NCBI GenBank assembly: GCA_007125165.1 | Contig: SLDV01000073.1 | Location: 1 to 48,327 of the forward strand | Length of the DNA stretch: 48,327 bases | Direction: 5' to 3' | DNA from: Geobacteraceae bacterium | Lineage (GTDB): Bacteria; Desulfobacterota; Desulfuromonadia; Desulfuromonadales; Geopsychrobacteraceae | Shown: one piece after another, positions 9,464 through 16,602 of the stretch | Position numbering within the stretch: position 1 is the first letter of the stretch | How the letters are laid out: each line of letters starts with the position of its first letter | Position numbers and translations under genes: made by a program | Notes under the pieces: generated by a model | The model's database searches: none | What the model was told of the DNA's origin: nothing | Seen by the model: only the letters and a program-made list of their open reading frames with translations

Positions 9464-9582
9464 GATTATCTCCAACATGCTTGAGGCCAGGCCGATAAAG
9501 GGCTTTTTCGACCAGTCCACCTGGTTCGGATGATATGAAATTCATTATCAAGAACACCATGGACAGAAACGCAAGAAAAAAA

Positions 9583-9598
9583 TGTGATGAATGTCACT
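9583..9598. promoter_or_regulatory. CRP/FNR-type half-perfect inverted repeat
   Basis: TGTGATGAATGTCACT fits TGTGA-N6-TCACA at nine of ten arm bases. It lies about 120 bases upstream of the ATG of the small Cys-rich ORF on the minus strand, and about 230 bases upstream of the perfect palindrome near feoA. It could serve either direction. Confidence 0.45.
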
Positions 9599-9786
9599 TA
9601 AAATAACAATCTCTGGTTATCTCCCGGACTCCAGTAAATCGGGAAGGAGGGGGCCGCGTTCCCTTCTACATAGTGCAACTGGAGTCAGTAACAACAAATG
9701 AAAATCCTGTACAGTTTCAGCGAGCTCACTGCTTTTCCCCGCAATGTTCTCTCATTCATCAGGTTGCCCTCTCAATAGATCAAAAT

Positions 9787-9801
9787 TGAACATTATTATC
9801 A
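9787..9801. promoter_or_regulatory. Fur-box-like site upstream of feoA
   Basis: TGAACATTATTATCA matches the 7-1-7 Fur consensus TGATAATNATTATCA at 12 of 14 arm positions. A near-equivalent site lies in front of fbpA (15506-15520). The feoAB operon encodes ferrous iron import, a classical Fur target, so iron-dependent repression is likely. The box lies about 60-75 bases upstream of the presumptive feoA transcription start, so either another promoter exists or the effect is not simple occlusion. Confidence 0.6.
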
Positions 9802-9814
9802 AAATCCATGACTT

Positions 9815-9830
9815 TGTGACATATGTCACA
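9815..9830. promoter_or_regulatory. Perfect CRP-type palindrome upstream of feoA
   Basis: TGTGACATATGTCACA is a perfect 16-base palindrome matching TGTGA-N6-TCACA. An extended -10 (TGCTATTAG, 9846-9854) puts its centre about 38-41 bases before the expected start of transcription, the class II activation position of Crp/Fnr regulators. A Crp/Fnr protein with an Arg-Glu-xxx-Arg recognition helix is encoded at 14722-15462. Confidence 0.6.
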
Positions 9831-9893
9831 GATTTTCATTTTCATTGCTATTAGGTTGGTGCCGCTGACTTTAAAGGAAAGGCAGGAGTGCTT

Positions 9894-10145
9894 ATGGAAT
9901 TGAAGCAACTGAGGCCGACATTGTCATTGTCGGATCTGAAAAAGAACGAGACCGGGCAGGTTGTCTACAGTCTGGCGCAGGGGACACTGAAGCACAAGCT
10001 GATCAGCATGGGTTTTGTTCCGGGGATACAGATTAAAATGGTAAGAAATGCGCCATTGCGCGATCCCATTGAAATTGCCATCCAGAACAGCCTGGTCACC
10101 TTGAGGCGCACCGAGGCGGGCTTAATCGTTGTAGAAAAATTATGA
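9894..10145 (+). CDS. feoA: Ferrous iron transport protein FeoA
   Basis: 83 residues forming an SH3-like FeoA domain: LSLSDLKKNETGQVVYSLAQGTLKHKLISMGFVPGIQIKMVRNAPLRDPIEIAIQNS...LRRTEAGLIVVEKL, with the typical L-x-x-MGF-x-PG and P-DPIEI motifs. FeoA is a small cytoplasmic partner needed for FeoB-dependent Fe2+ uptake. The ATG at 9894 is chosen because AGGAG ends five bases upstream; an in-frame GTG at 9888 overlaps that site. Its stop overlaps the feoB start (ATGA at 10142-10145), so the pair is translationally coupled. The Fur-like box and CRP-type palindrome upstream suggest dual control by iron and by another signal. Confidence 0.95.
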   Translation: MELKQLRPTLSLSDLKKNETGQVVYSLAQGTLKHKLISMGFVPGIQIKMVRNAPLRDPIEIAIQNSLVTLRRTEAGLIVVEKL

Positions 10146-12577
10146 ACAAGGTTGCCCTGGCCGGACAGCCCAATTGCGGCAAGTCCACTATTTTTAATCT
10201 GCTGGCTGGTGTTAATCAGCACGTTGCCAATTATCCCGGTGTAACGGTGGATAAGAAGTCGGCGACACTGACGTACGCCGCTGAGTCTATTGAGCTGGTT
10301 GATCTGCCGGGAACCTATTCCTTCAGCACTTTTTCTCTGGAAGAGCGGGTCGCCAAAGCTTTTATCCTCGATGAACAACCGGATGTCATCGTCAATGTGG
10401 TGGATGCTTCCAATCTGCGGCGTCACCTCTATCTGACTTTCCAGTTACTGGAACTGGGTCGTCCCCTGGTGCTGGTACTGAATATGATGGATGTTGCTGA
10501 GCGACGCGGCCTTGAAATTGATTGCGACAAGTTGTCTGACTTGTTCAATGTGCGCGTAGTCAAGGCAATCGGTGCGAAACGCCAGGGTAAAGACGATATC
10601 CTGCGTGCCGTTCATGACGCGGCACAGACAAAGATCGTTGAGCCTTTCCGGGTCGATTATGACAGGCTGGAACCCTATATTTCACAGATTGAGGAACAGT
10701 TGTCGGCACCTGATCATTTGACCAGCCGCTGGCTGGCGCTTAAGGTTCTTGAGGGGGATGATGTCATCGTGGAGCGCGTCGGGATCAGTCGCGAGACGGT
10801 AAGAGATGTCAGCCGCGAAATTCACTCGCGCCATGATGTCGATGTCGATCAGATGATAGCCGGTCTGCGCTACAGTGCCGCCGATTTGGCCTATCACAAA
10901 TGCGTCAAAGAACAGCGTCAGCAGGGAGAAACATTGACGGCAAAAATCGACCGGATCGTATTGAATCAGTGGACAGCTTTCCCGATTCTCGGGTTGGTGA
11001 TCTATCTGGTTTATCAGTTGGCAATCGTGCAGGGATACAAGCTCACCGACTATACCTGGCCGCTGCTGGCCGCAGTGCGCAACCGGTTTTTTTCCCTGTT
11101 ACCACAGACTGAGTTTGTCGACGTTCCGCTGTTGACGGAATTTGGCATCTGGATGGCCAACAGTGTGCTGGCGCTGCTGAATTATATCCCGATTTTTTTC
11201 ATCCTTTTCGTGTTGATTGCCATTCTGGAAGATGTTGGCTACATGCCGCGGATGGCTTTTATTCTTGATCGAATTTTTCGCAAGTTTGGTCTGCATGGAC
11301 AATCGACTCTGCCGTTGGTTCTTGGCGGTGCCTTCGTCGGTGGATGTGCCGTACCTGGCATCATGGCCACCAAGGGGATCGCCGATGAGCGCGCGCGACT
11401 GGCGACGATTCTGACGGTTCCTTACATGAACTGTCTGGCCAAGGTGCCTTTCTATACCCTGTTGCTCGGGGCCTTTTTTAAAGAGCAGATGGCGCTGATG
11501 ATGTTCTTTATCTCCACTGTAACCCTGTTTATTGCCCTTATCCTGGCCCGATTGCTGACCTCCAGCGTGCTGAGAAGTCGTGAAACAGCCCCTTTCGTTA
11601 TGGAGCTGCCGACCTACCATCTGCCGACCATCAGCGGGGTGTGGTTGCGGGCTTTTCAGCGCCTGTGGATTTATATCAAGAAAGTTGTCACCATTGTGGT
11701 GGCGGTCGCCGTTGTGCTTTTTGTTCTGTTGCAGTATCCGGGTGTGGCCAAAGACAAGATGGCTGAGTTTCGCTCCCAGGCTGATACAGCACTTGCTGAG
11801 TTTCGCTTGGTTGTCGAGGGAACGCCTTACTTTTCTAGTCTGGATCAGCCGGAAAAAATCTATCGTCTGCTTAATCTGAATGATGCCTACCGGGCAGATA
11901 GAATGCTTGCCGCCAGTGCTGACGCCGTTGTCCTTCTTGATCAGAAATATCTGGAGATGGAGCCTGAGTTGTTTGCGATCATCGCCGCAGCAGATCAGGA
12001 CGCACGGCGCATCAACCGTGCCCTGCGTAATTTATCCAACGCCGGTCGCCGGCTGCAGCTCGATATGAAGAACGAGAAAATTACCAATTCTTATCTGGGC
12101 ACTTTCGGTCGAGTTTTGGAGCCGGTAACCCGCTACGCCGGCTTTGACTGGCGTATTAATGTCGCATTTTTAAGTTCTTTTGCGGCGCGGGAAAGTGCCG
12201 TAGCAACCCTCGGATCAATCTACGAAAAGGGGGCAACCGATGCTACTCCGGCAGAAGTGATGGCCGAGGATGGCGCTTACACTCCCGTACACGCTGCATC
12301 AATGATTCTGTTTATGATTCTCACCCCTCCCTGTATTGCCACCATGGTGGTGGTAAAGCTGCAGAGCGGTTCCTATAAATGGATGCTGTTTGCCATTTTT
12401 TTTCCGGTGTTCACGGGAGTTGTTCTGTCCGCGCTCTTTTTCAGTGCTGCTGTCCAACTCGGCTGGAGTGGGGTCGATCTGATGCGTAATTTCTATATGG
12501 GTGTCGCCGCTCTGGCGCTGCTGCTCGGTTTTGTCAAAAACAAACAATCCGGTTGGTATGTCGGTAAAACTCACTGA
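10142..12577 (+). CDS. feoB: Ferrous iron transporter FeoB
   Basis: 811 residues. The cytoplasmic G domain has G1 GQPNCGKST (8-16), G3 DLPG (54-57) and G4 NMMD (114-117), followed by a helical GDI-like domain. The membrane part starts near residue 280 and has two Gate (nucleoside-recognition) modules; the first includes GGAFVGGCAVPGIMATKGIADERARL and VPYMNCLAKVPFY, with the Cys usual for FeoB cores, and the second AARESAVATLGSIY. FeoB imports Fe2+ across the inner membrane in a GTP-dependent way. It is longer than E. coli FeoB (773): about 120 mainly charged, helical residues (around 534-655) separate the halves. It is coupled to feoA and lies 18 bases before the next gene. No C-terminal FeoC is seen. 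Confidence 0.96.
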   Translation: MNKVALAGQPNCGKSTIFNLLAGVNQHVANYPGVTVDKKSATLTYAAESIELVDLPGTYSFSTFSLEERVAKAFILDEQPDVIVNVVDASNLRRHLYLTFQLLELGRPLVLVLNMMDVAERRGLEIDCDKLSDLFNVRVVKAIGAKRQGKDDILRAVHDAAQTKIVEPFRVDYDRLEPYISQIEEQLSAPDHLTSRWLALKVLEGDDVIVERVGISRETVRDVSREIHSRHDVDVDQMIAGLRYSAADLAYHKCVKEQRQQGETLTAKIDRIVLNQWTAFPILGLVIYLVYQLAIVQGYKLTDYTWPLLAAVRNRFFSLLPQTEFVDVPLLTEFGIWMANSVLALLNYIPIFFILFVLIAILEDVGYMPRMAFILDRIFRKFGLHGQSTLPLVLGGAFVGGCAVPGIMATKGIADERARLATILTVPYMNCLAKVPFYTLLLGAFFKEQMALMMFFISTVTLFIALILARLLTSSVLRSRETAPFVMELPTYHLPTISGVWLRAFQRLWIYIKKVVTIVVAVAVVLFVLLQYPGVAKDKMAEFRSQADTALAEFRLVVEGTPYFSSLDQPEKIYRLLNLNDAYRADRMLAASADAVVLLDQKYLEMEPELFAIIAAADQDARRINRALRNLSNAGRRLQLDMKNEKITNSYLGTFGRVLEPVTRYAGFDWRINVAFLSSFAARESAVATLGSIYEKGATDATPAEVMAEDGAYTPVHAASMILFMILTPPCIATMVVVKLQSGSYKWMLFAIFFPVFTGVVLSALFFSAAVQLGWSGVDLMRNFYMGVAALALLLGFVKNKQSGWYVGKTH

Positions 12578-12595
12578 GGTAAAAGGAGAAAATGT

Positions 12596-12901
12596 ATGAA
12601 AACGTTTGGTTTTGCACTGGTTCTGATAATGGTATTCACTGTCGTTGCATATGCCCACACGCCGTTGATGTCCTGCTTTGACGAAGGTGACGGTACCGTC
12701 ACCTGTGAAGGTGGTTTCAGTGACGGCAGCAGTGCTTCCGGTGTCGAATTCATGGTGGAGCAGGCTGGTGAAACGGTTCTCAAAACACGACTGAATGAAT
12801 TCAGTGAAATCAACTTCGAAAAGCCGCAAGGGGACTACAAGGCGATTTTCAATGCCGGTGAAGGGCATGTGGTCACCATCAACGGCAAGGATATCTTTTA
12901 A
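12596..12901 (+). CDS. Small exported protein downstream of feoB (unknown family)
   Basis: 101 residues with a clear signal peptide (MKTFGFALVLIMVFTVVAYA) and a predicted mature start at HTPLMSCFDEGDGTVTCEGG. The mature domain is short, acidic and beta-rich, with two Cys (in MSC and VTC) that could form a disulfide, and it ends in GHVVTINGKDIF. AGGAG seven bases before the ATG supports this start. It follows feoB by 18 bases, and its stop is only about 40 bases from the DUF4198 start, so the three are probably one operon. The layout resembles small carboxypeptidase-like or NikM/DUF4198-associated periplasmic domains, but I do not recognise it securely. A role in periplasmic metal delivery to FeoB is inference from context. 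Confidence 0.75.
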   Translation: MKTFGFALVLIMVFTVVAYAHTPLMSCFDEGDGTVTCEGGFSDGSSASGVEFMVEQAGETVLKTRLNEFSEINFEKPQGDYKAIFNAGEGHVVTINGKDIF

Positions 12902-12942
12902 TGGCCCCGGGTATTTCTTTAATTTTCACAAGGAGAGTAAAA

Positions 12943-13761
12943 ATGAAGTTAGTGTTGGCAAGTATCAGTTTGACCCTGTTGCTGGTGGCGAGTGCGTCCG
13001 CTCATTTTCAGATGGTGTACACACCTGAATCTGCTCTGAAACAGGGAGGAACTATCCCGTTGCGGATGGTGTTCAACCATCCGTTTGAGGATGAACACAC
13101 CATGGATATGGGTAAACAACATGATTCCGACGTGCTGAGTCCCGTTGAATCTTTTTATGTTGTCAACCGCGGGCAGAAGACCGACCTGCTAGGGAGTCTC
13201 AAGCAGATCAGCTTCAAGGGAAATACGAATGCAGCCGCTGCGTTTGCCGCTGATTACGCTGCCCGGCGGATGGGGGATCACCTGTTTGTTTTCCAGCCCG
13301 CACCTTACTTTGAAGCGAACGAAGATGCCTATATTCAACAGATCACCAAAATGATGGTTAATGTTGCCGGCATGCCAACGGACTGGAACAGTGTCCTTGG
13401 TTTGAAAGCAGAGATCGTGCCGCTGACACCACCCTATGCCGTATGGGCCGGATCGACCTTCAGTGGCATCGTCATGAGCGAGGGGGAGCCGGTACCCTTT
13501 GCCGAGGTTGAGATCGAATATTTAAATCACGATGTTGACGTGGTTGCCAACGCCATGGGGTCGGTAAAGTATGGGGCTCCCCAGGACAGTTTCGTAACCT
13601 TGAGTTTGATTGCCGATGCCAACGGTACTTTTACCTTTGGACTGCCCAAGGCCGGGTGGTGGGGTTTTGCCGCCCTAGAAGTTGGACCCGATGATGAATA
13701 CAAAGGCAAAGAACTGAGCCAGGATGCTGTGATCTGGGTTCAGGCAAAGGAAATGAAATAA
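12943..13761 (+). CDS. DUF4198 (NikM-like) exported protein
   Basis: 272 residues. The signal peptide MKLVLASISLTLLLVASASA is predicted to be cut before HFQMVYTPESALKQGG. The body shows DUF4198 features: GTIPLRMVFNHPFEDEHTMDMGK, a MGDHLFVFQPAPYFEANEDAYIQQ strand pair, PYAVWAGSTFSGIVMSEGEPVPFAEVEIEYLN (an Ig-like carboxypeptidase-regulatory-type fold), and FGLPKAGWWGFAALE. DUF4198 proteins occur with nickel or cobalt ECF importers and, in delta-proteobacteria, with feoB. Most likely it is a periplasmic or inner-membrane-facing metal-binding accessory. AGGAG at 12931-12935 fixes the ATG at 12943; the in-frame ATG at 12901 overlaps the previous stop and would spoil the signal peptide. Confidence 0.85.
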   Translation: MKLVLASISLTLLLVASASAHFQMVYTPESALKQGGTIPLRMVFNHPFEDEHTMDMGKQHDSDVLSPVESFYVVNRGQKTDLLGSLKQISFKGNTNAAAAFAADYAARRMGDHLFVFQPAPYFEANEDAYIQQITKMMVNVAGMPTDWNSVLGLKAEIVPLTPPYAVWAGSTFSGIVMSEGEPVPFAEVEIEYLNHDVDVVANAMGSVKYGAPQDSFVTLSLIADANGTFTFGLPKAGWWGFAALEVGPDDEYKGKELSQDAVIWVQAKEMK

Positions 13762-13987
13762 AATATCTCTATTCAGGTTACGCCGAACCTCGGCCTTCTG
13801 TTTTGCCTGGACCAGGTAGAAGGTCGTGACCAGACAGTGGTTAGAACGAATGGGATGCAAGGACACATGAAGATTAAAACCTTTGCAATCAAGAATTTTT
13901 TGCAGTAATTTGAAAACAAAAATCAATAACACAAACAAGCGGACCGATTTTTTACAGAGGGATCATATTTGTTTAAGGGTAGGCAAG

Positions 13988-14725
13988 ATGGCCGATCAAT
14001 TCAGTATTAATACCAGGCGCAATAGAGATACTGTCGTGCAGCGAGCACCTGCGGATATTGGGTCCGGATGTCGACCTGCGACCGTTTGTGATCCGGAACC
14101 TGAGTCCCGCCGAGATCTGACCTGGGTTGATCTGATTAATCGTTATCCGTCCCCGCACGAATGCCTTGCTGCGTTTGTTGTCAGCAGTGCCGCCGAGGTG
14201 ATTGCCGGCGTCAAGCCCGCCAACCTGATTCGTATCCTCAGGCGCACCCTGCCTTGCGGTCGCTGTATGTATCAACTCTGGCAGGAACATGGCGATGACG
14301 TGATGCGGGATTCCGCGTTGCAGGTAGTTACCCTGCGTGCTGACGACAACGGTGTTTCACTGCTGTTCTATCGTCCTGAACTGTTGGCAAAGCGGCTTGC
14401 CGGCCGGACGATGCAATCTTTTCTGTTGGGGTATGGTTATCCACAGCCGTTGAGTCTAAATGCTGCGCTGACGCATTTGCAGAAGGTTTGCCGGGACGAA
14501 GACTCTCCCGATGAGATCGGGATGTTTCTTGGATATCCCCTTAAGGATGTCAGAGGTTTTATTTCCGGTAGTAGTCGCCCCTGGCAGGGGCGTTGTCTGT
14601 GGCGGGTTTATGGGCCACCGCAGCGCAGTTTGCGCCTCTACCAGCGTTTTTGCGCAGGACGCCGGGCGATCAATCGACGCATGATGGCCGGCAATGGCCC
14701 GGCAGCGCTCCTGTTGACCTTATGA
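13988..14725 (+). CDS. DUF3793 family protein
   Basis: 245 residues, cytoplasmic, no membrane segment. The DUF3793 pattern is clear: SAAEVIAGVKPANLIRI near residue 75, a central VSLLFYRPELLAKRLAG, FLLGYGYPQP, then EIGMFLGYPLKDVRGFISG and a terminal WRVYGPPQRSLRLYQRF. The function of this family is unknown; members are typically found beside flavodoxin and iron-uptake genes in anaerobes, and both are present here. About 45 N-terminal residues before the domain are extra and could be a lineage-specific extension. LPCGRCMYQLW places two Cys as CGRC. Its stop (TGA 14723-14725) overlaps the Crp/Fnr start (ATGA), so the two proteins are probably made together. Confidence 0.85.
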   Translation: MADQFSINTRRNRDTVVQRAPADIGSGCRPATVCDPEPESRRDLTWVDLINRYPSPHECLAAFVVSSAAEVIAGVKPANLIRILRRTLPCGRCMYQLWQEHGDDVMRDSALQVVTLRADDNGVSLLFYRPELLAKRLAGRTMQSFLLGYGYPQPLSLNAALTHLQKVCRDEDSPDEIGMFLGYPLKDVRGFISGSSRPWQGRCLWRVYGPPQRSLRLYQRFCAGRRAINRRMMAGNGPAALLLTL

Positions 14726-15462
14726 AAACTGATGTCAGACATCTGGCCTGCCTGCGTCGCGCACCGTTGCTGGAAGGGTTGGACGACAGCTTTTGTGCGC
14801 AGATTGCAACATCTGCCCGCAGCCGCGACTACAAAAAGCGTCTGGGACGAATTGACACCGACGAGTTGTCAACCCGCCTGCATTTTGTCATGAACGGAGA
14901 AATGCATCTGTTGCGGATATCTCCCGATGGCCAGGAGTGCCTGATCCAGCGTTATCTGCCTGGCGACTTCTTTTGCCTGTCTTCTCTGCTCAGCGGACGC
15001 TGCTGCAGTAGCCATGTCGTCAGCGCCGCCAGCTCACAAGTGTTGTTCTGGTCGCAGGAGTGGTTTCGTCACCTGCTGCAGAGTGACTCTCGTTTTTACG
15101 GAAATCTGCTCAAACAGATGGCGCGGCAGATTGAGCAGGAACGGAGTCTGCGGACCCTCTCGCGCTGCGCGGGTACGGACAGCAAGCTGGTGGCTTATCT
15201 GTTGCACAAACTGGATTCGGCTCACTGCAGTATCCTGCACAAAACCCTGGTGGTTGATCTGCGCCCCATCGGCCTGACCGCCCAGGAGCTGGGAGTGGCG
15301 CGTGAAACCCTGTCGCGCAGTCTGCAGCGTCTGGTGCGGGTCGATGGGATCAGTTACCAGCGCGGCCAGGTGCATATTGCCAATTCCCGTTTGCTCGAGC
15401 GGTTGCTGGAAGAATCGGCTTGCTGTCACCATGGTTTTGAAGAAGGGGGGGGGGTGATTTAA
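14722..15462 (+). CDS. Crp/Fnr-family transcription regulator
   Basis: 246 residues. An N-terminal cyclic-nucleotide-binding-like beta roll (LHFVMNGEMHLLRISPDGQECLIQRYLPGDFFCLSSLL) is followed by a dimerisation helix (QMARQIEQERSLRTL) and a winged helix-turn-helix (LTAQELGVARETLSRSLQRLVRVDGI). The recognition helix RETLSR (194-199) keeps the Arg-Glu-xxx-Arg positions with which E. coli CRP reads TGTGA. The cAMP-contacting residues are not conserved, and there is no FNR-type Cys set, so the signal is unknown. It is coupled to the DUF3793 gene. The coding end has a run of ten G (15445-15454) and a CCHH patch at residues 234-237. A TGTGA palindrome lies before feoA. Confidence 0.88.
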   Translation: MKTDVRHLACLRRAPLLEGLDDSFCAQIATSARSRDYKKRLGRIDTDELSTRLHFVMNGEMHLLRISPDGQECLIQRYLPGDFFCLSSLLSGRCCSSHVVSAASSQVLFWSQEWFRHLLQSDSRFYGNLLKQMARQIEQERSLRTLSRCAGTDSKLVAYLLHKLDSAHCSILHKTLVVDLRPIGLTAQELGVARETLSRSLQRLVRVDGISYQRGQVHIANSRLLERLLEESACCHHGFEEGGGVI

Positions 15463-15505
15463 GGTCAAAGCACATAGAAAAATGAAATAATTGTACAGAT
15501 TTTCT

Positions 15506-15520
15506 TGATAATGAATGTCA
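15506..15520. promoter_or_regulatory. Fur-box-like site upstream of fbpA
   Basis: TGATAATGAATGTCA matches TGATAATNATTATCA at 12 of 14 arm positions; the left arm is perfect. It lies about 75 bases before the fbpA ATG and resembles the reverse complement of the feoA box. It is flanked by an outer inverted pair TTGTAC (15491-15496) and GTACAA (15527-15532). Confidence 0.65.
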
Positions 15521-15593
15521 ATTTTCGTACAAATGAATCACCCAACAACCTGATAGTTAGCAACCTTTTATATGTTAAAACGGAGAGTAAAAG

Positions 15594-16595
15594 ATGAAGT
15601 TATTTACCTGGTACGTTTCGGTTATTTCCGTCTGCCTGGTGGTGCTTACCGGCATGGCGCAGGCTTCAGAGTTGACCCTGTATTCGGGCCGTGGCGAGGC
15701 CTTTGTCAAACCGATTATTGAACAGTTTCAGCGCGATACCGGCATCAAGGTCAATGTGCGCTACGGTGATACCGCCCAGTTGGCGGTATTGATTCAGGAG
15801 GAGGGACAACGTTCACCCGCCGACCTGTTCTGGGGGCAGGATGCCGGGGCTATGGGCGCATTGGCCAACGCCGGCATCCTGGCGACCCTGCCGCAGGATG
15901 TTTATGTCGGTCTGCCCGATATCTATACCAGCGCTACTGGTCAATGGGTCGCCACCAGCGGTCGGGCGCGGGTCGTGGCCTATTCGACCACCAGGGTGAA
16001 GCAGGAGGAATTGCCGCAAAGCGTCTTTGATCTGACGCGACCGGAATACCGGGGGCGGGTAGCGATACCGCCGACCAACGGCAGCTTTCAGGCATTTGTG
16101 ACGGCCATGCGGGTTCTGCATGGAGATGCACGTACCCTTGAATGGCTGGAAGGACTCAAGGCCAACCAGCCGAAGATTTTCCGGAACAATACCACTTCTG
16201 TGGCTGGGATTGCCGATGGCGAAGCGGATTTTGCTCTGGTTAACAACTACTATCTGCCGCGTTTTACCGCTACCGACAAGGATTATCCCGTAGCCCAGAC
16301 ATTTTTTGCTGATGGGGACGTCGGTAACCTGGTCAATGTCGCCGGTATTGCGGTTCTTAAGACGAGCAAGCAGCAGAATGCTGCCGTTCAACTGGTACGT
16401 TTTTTGTTGTCTCCGGCAGCGCAACAATATTTCACTACGGTTGCTAACGAATACGCTGTTACCCCCAACGTTATCAGTAATCCTGACCTGACGGATACCA
16501 AGGTGGTACTGCAGGCAGCGCCGAAGATCAATCTGGATCAGCTTGCCGATCTTGAGGGCACCCTGAATCTGTTACGCAGGGCCGGACACTTGTAA
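15594..16595 (+). CDS. fbpA: Ferric iron ABC transporter, periplasmic binding protein
   Basis: 333 residues with a signal peptide (cut near AQAS|E) and a type II periplasmic-binding fold beginning ELTLYSGRGEAFVKPIIEQF, typical of FbpA/FutA. DLFWGQDAGAMGAL and RVAIPPTNGSFQAFV are family landmarks. The paired tyrosines Tyr219-Tyr220 (ALVNNYYLPRF) are the Fe3+ ligands of the family. It should capture ferric iron in the periplasm and hand it to the permease encoded next. GGAGAG lies upstream of the ATG. A Fur-like box precedes it. It is separated from the permease by a structured gap of over 200 bases, which may set a higher level of binding protein than permease. Confidence 0.93.
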   Translation: MKLFTWYVSVISVCLVVLTGMAQASELTLYSGRGEAFVKPIIEQFQRDTGIKVNVRYGDTAQLAVLIQEEGQRSPADLFWGQDAGAMGALANAGILATLPQDVYVGLPDIYTSATGQWVATSGRARVVAYSTTRVKQEELPQSVFDLTRPEYRGRVAIPPTNGSFQAFVTAMRVLHGDARTLEWLEGLKANQPKIFRNNTTSVAGIADGEADFALVNNYYLPRFTATDKDYPVAQTFFADGDVGNLVNVAGIAVLKTSKQQNAAVQLVRFLLSPAAQQYFTTVANEYAVTPNVISNPDLTDTKVVLQAAPKINLDQLADLEGTLNLLRRAGHL

Positions 16596-16602
16596 ACAAA
16601 GG

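Larger units (their letters stand above)
9464..9893. other. Regulatory region upstream of feoA
   Basis: Apart from the possible N-terminal extension of the small Cys-rich ORF (up to 9520), this AT-rich stretch has no gene that I can support. It holds two CRP/FNR-type inverted repeats (9583-9598 and 9815-9830), a Fur-like box (9787-9801), and a candidate extended -10 element (TG-C-TATTAG at 9846-9854). A GC-rich segment at about 9620-9665 has no clear structure. Confidence 0.6.

Noticed and set aside
9250-9465. A 71-codon plus-strand frame overlapping the end of the NicO gene
   Set aside because: It lies mostly within the permease gene in another frame. The opposite strand carries the better-supported small Cys-rich ORF with its own GGAG site.
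14722-15462. FNR-type oxygen sensor with a 4Fe-4S cluster
   Set aside because: The N-terminal Cys residues do not show the FNR spacing (three clustered Cys plus a central one), so oxygen sensing by an Fe-S cluster is not supported.
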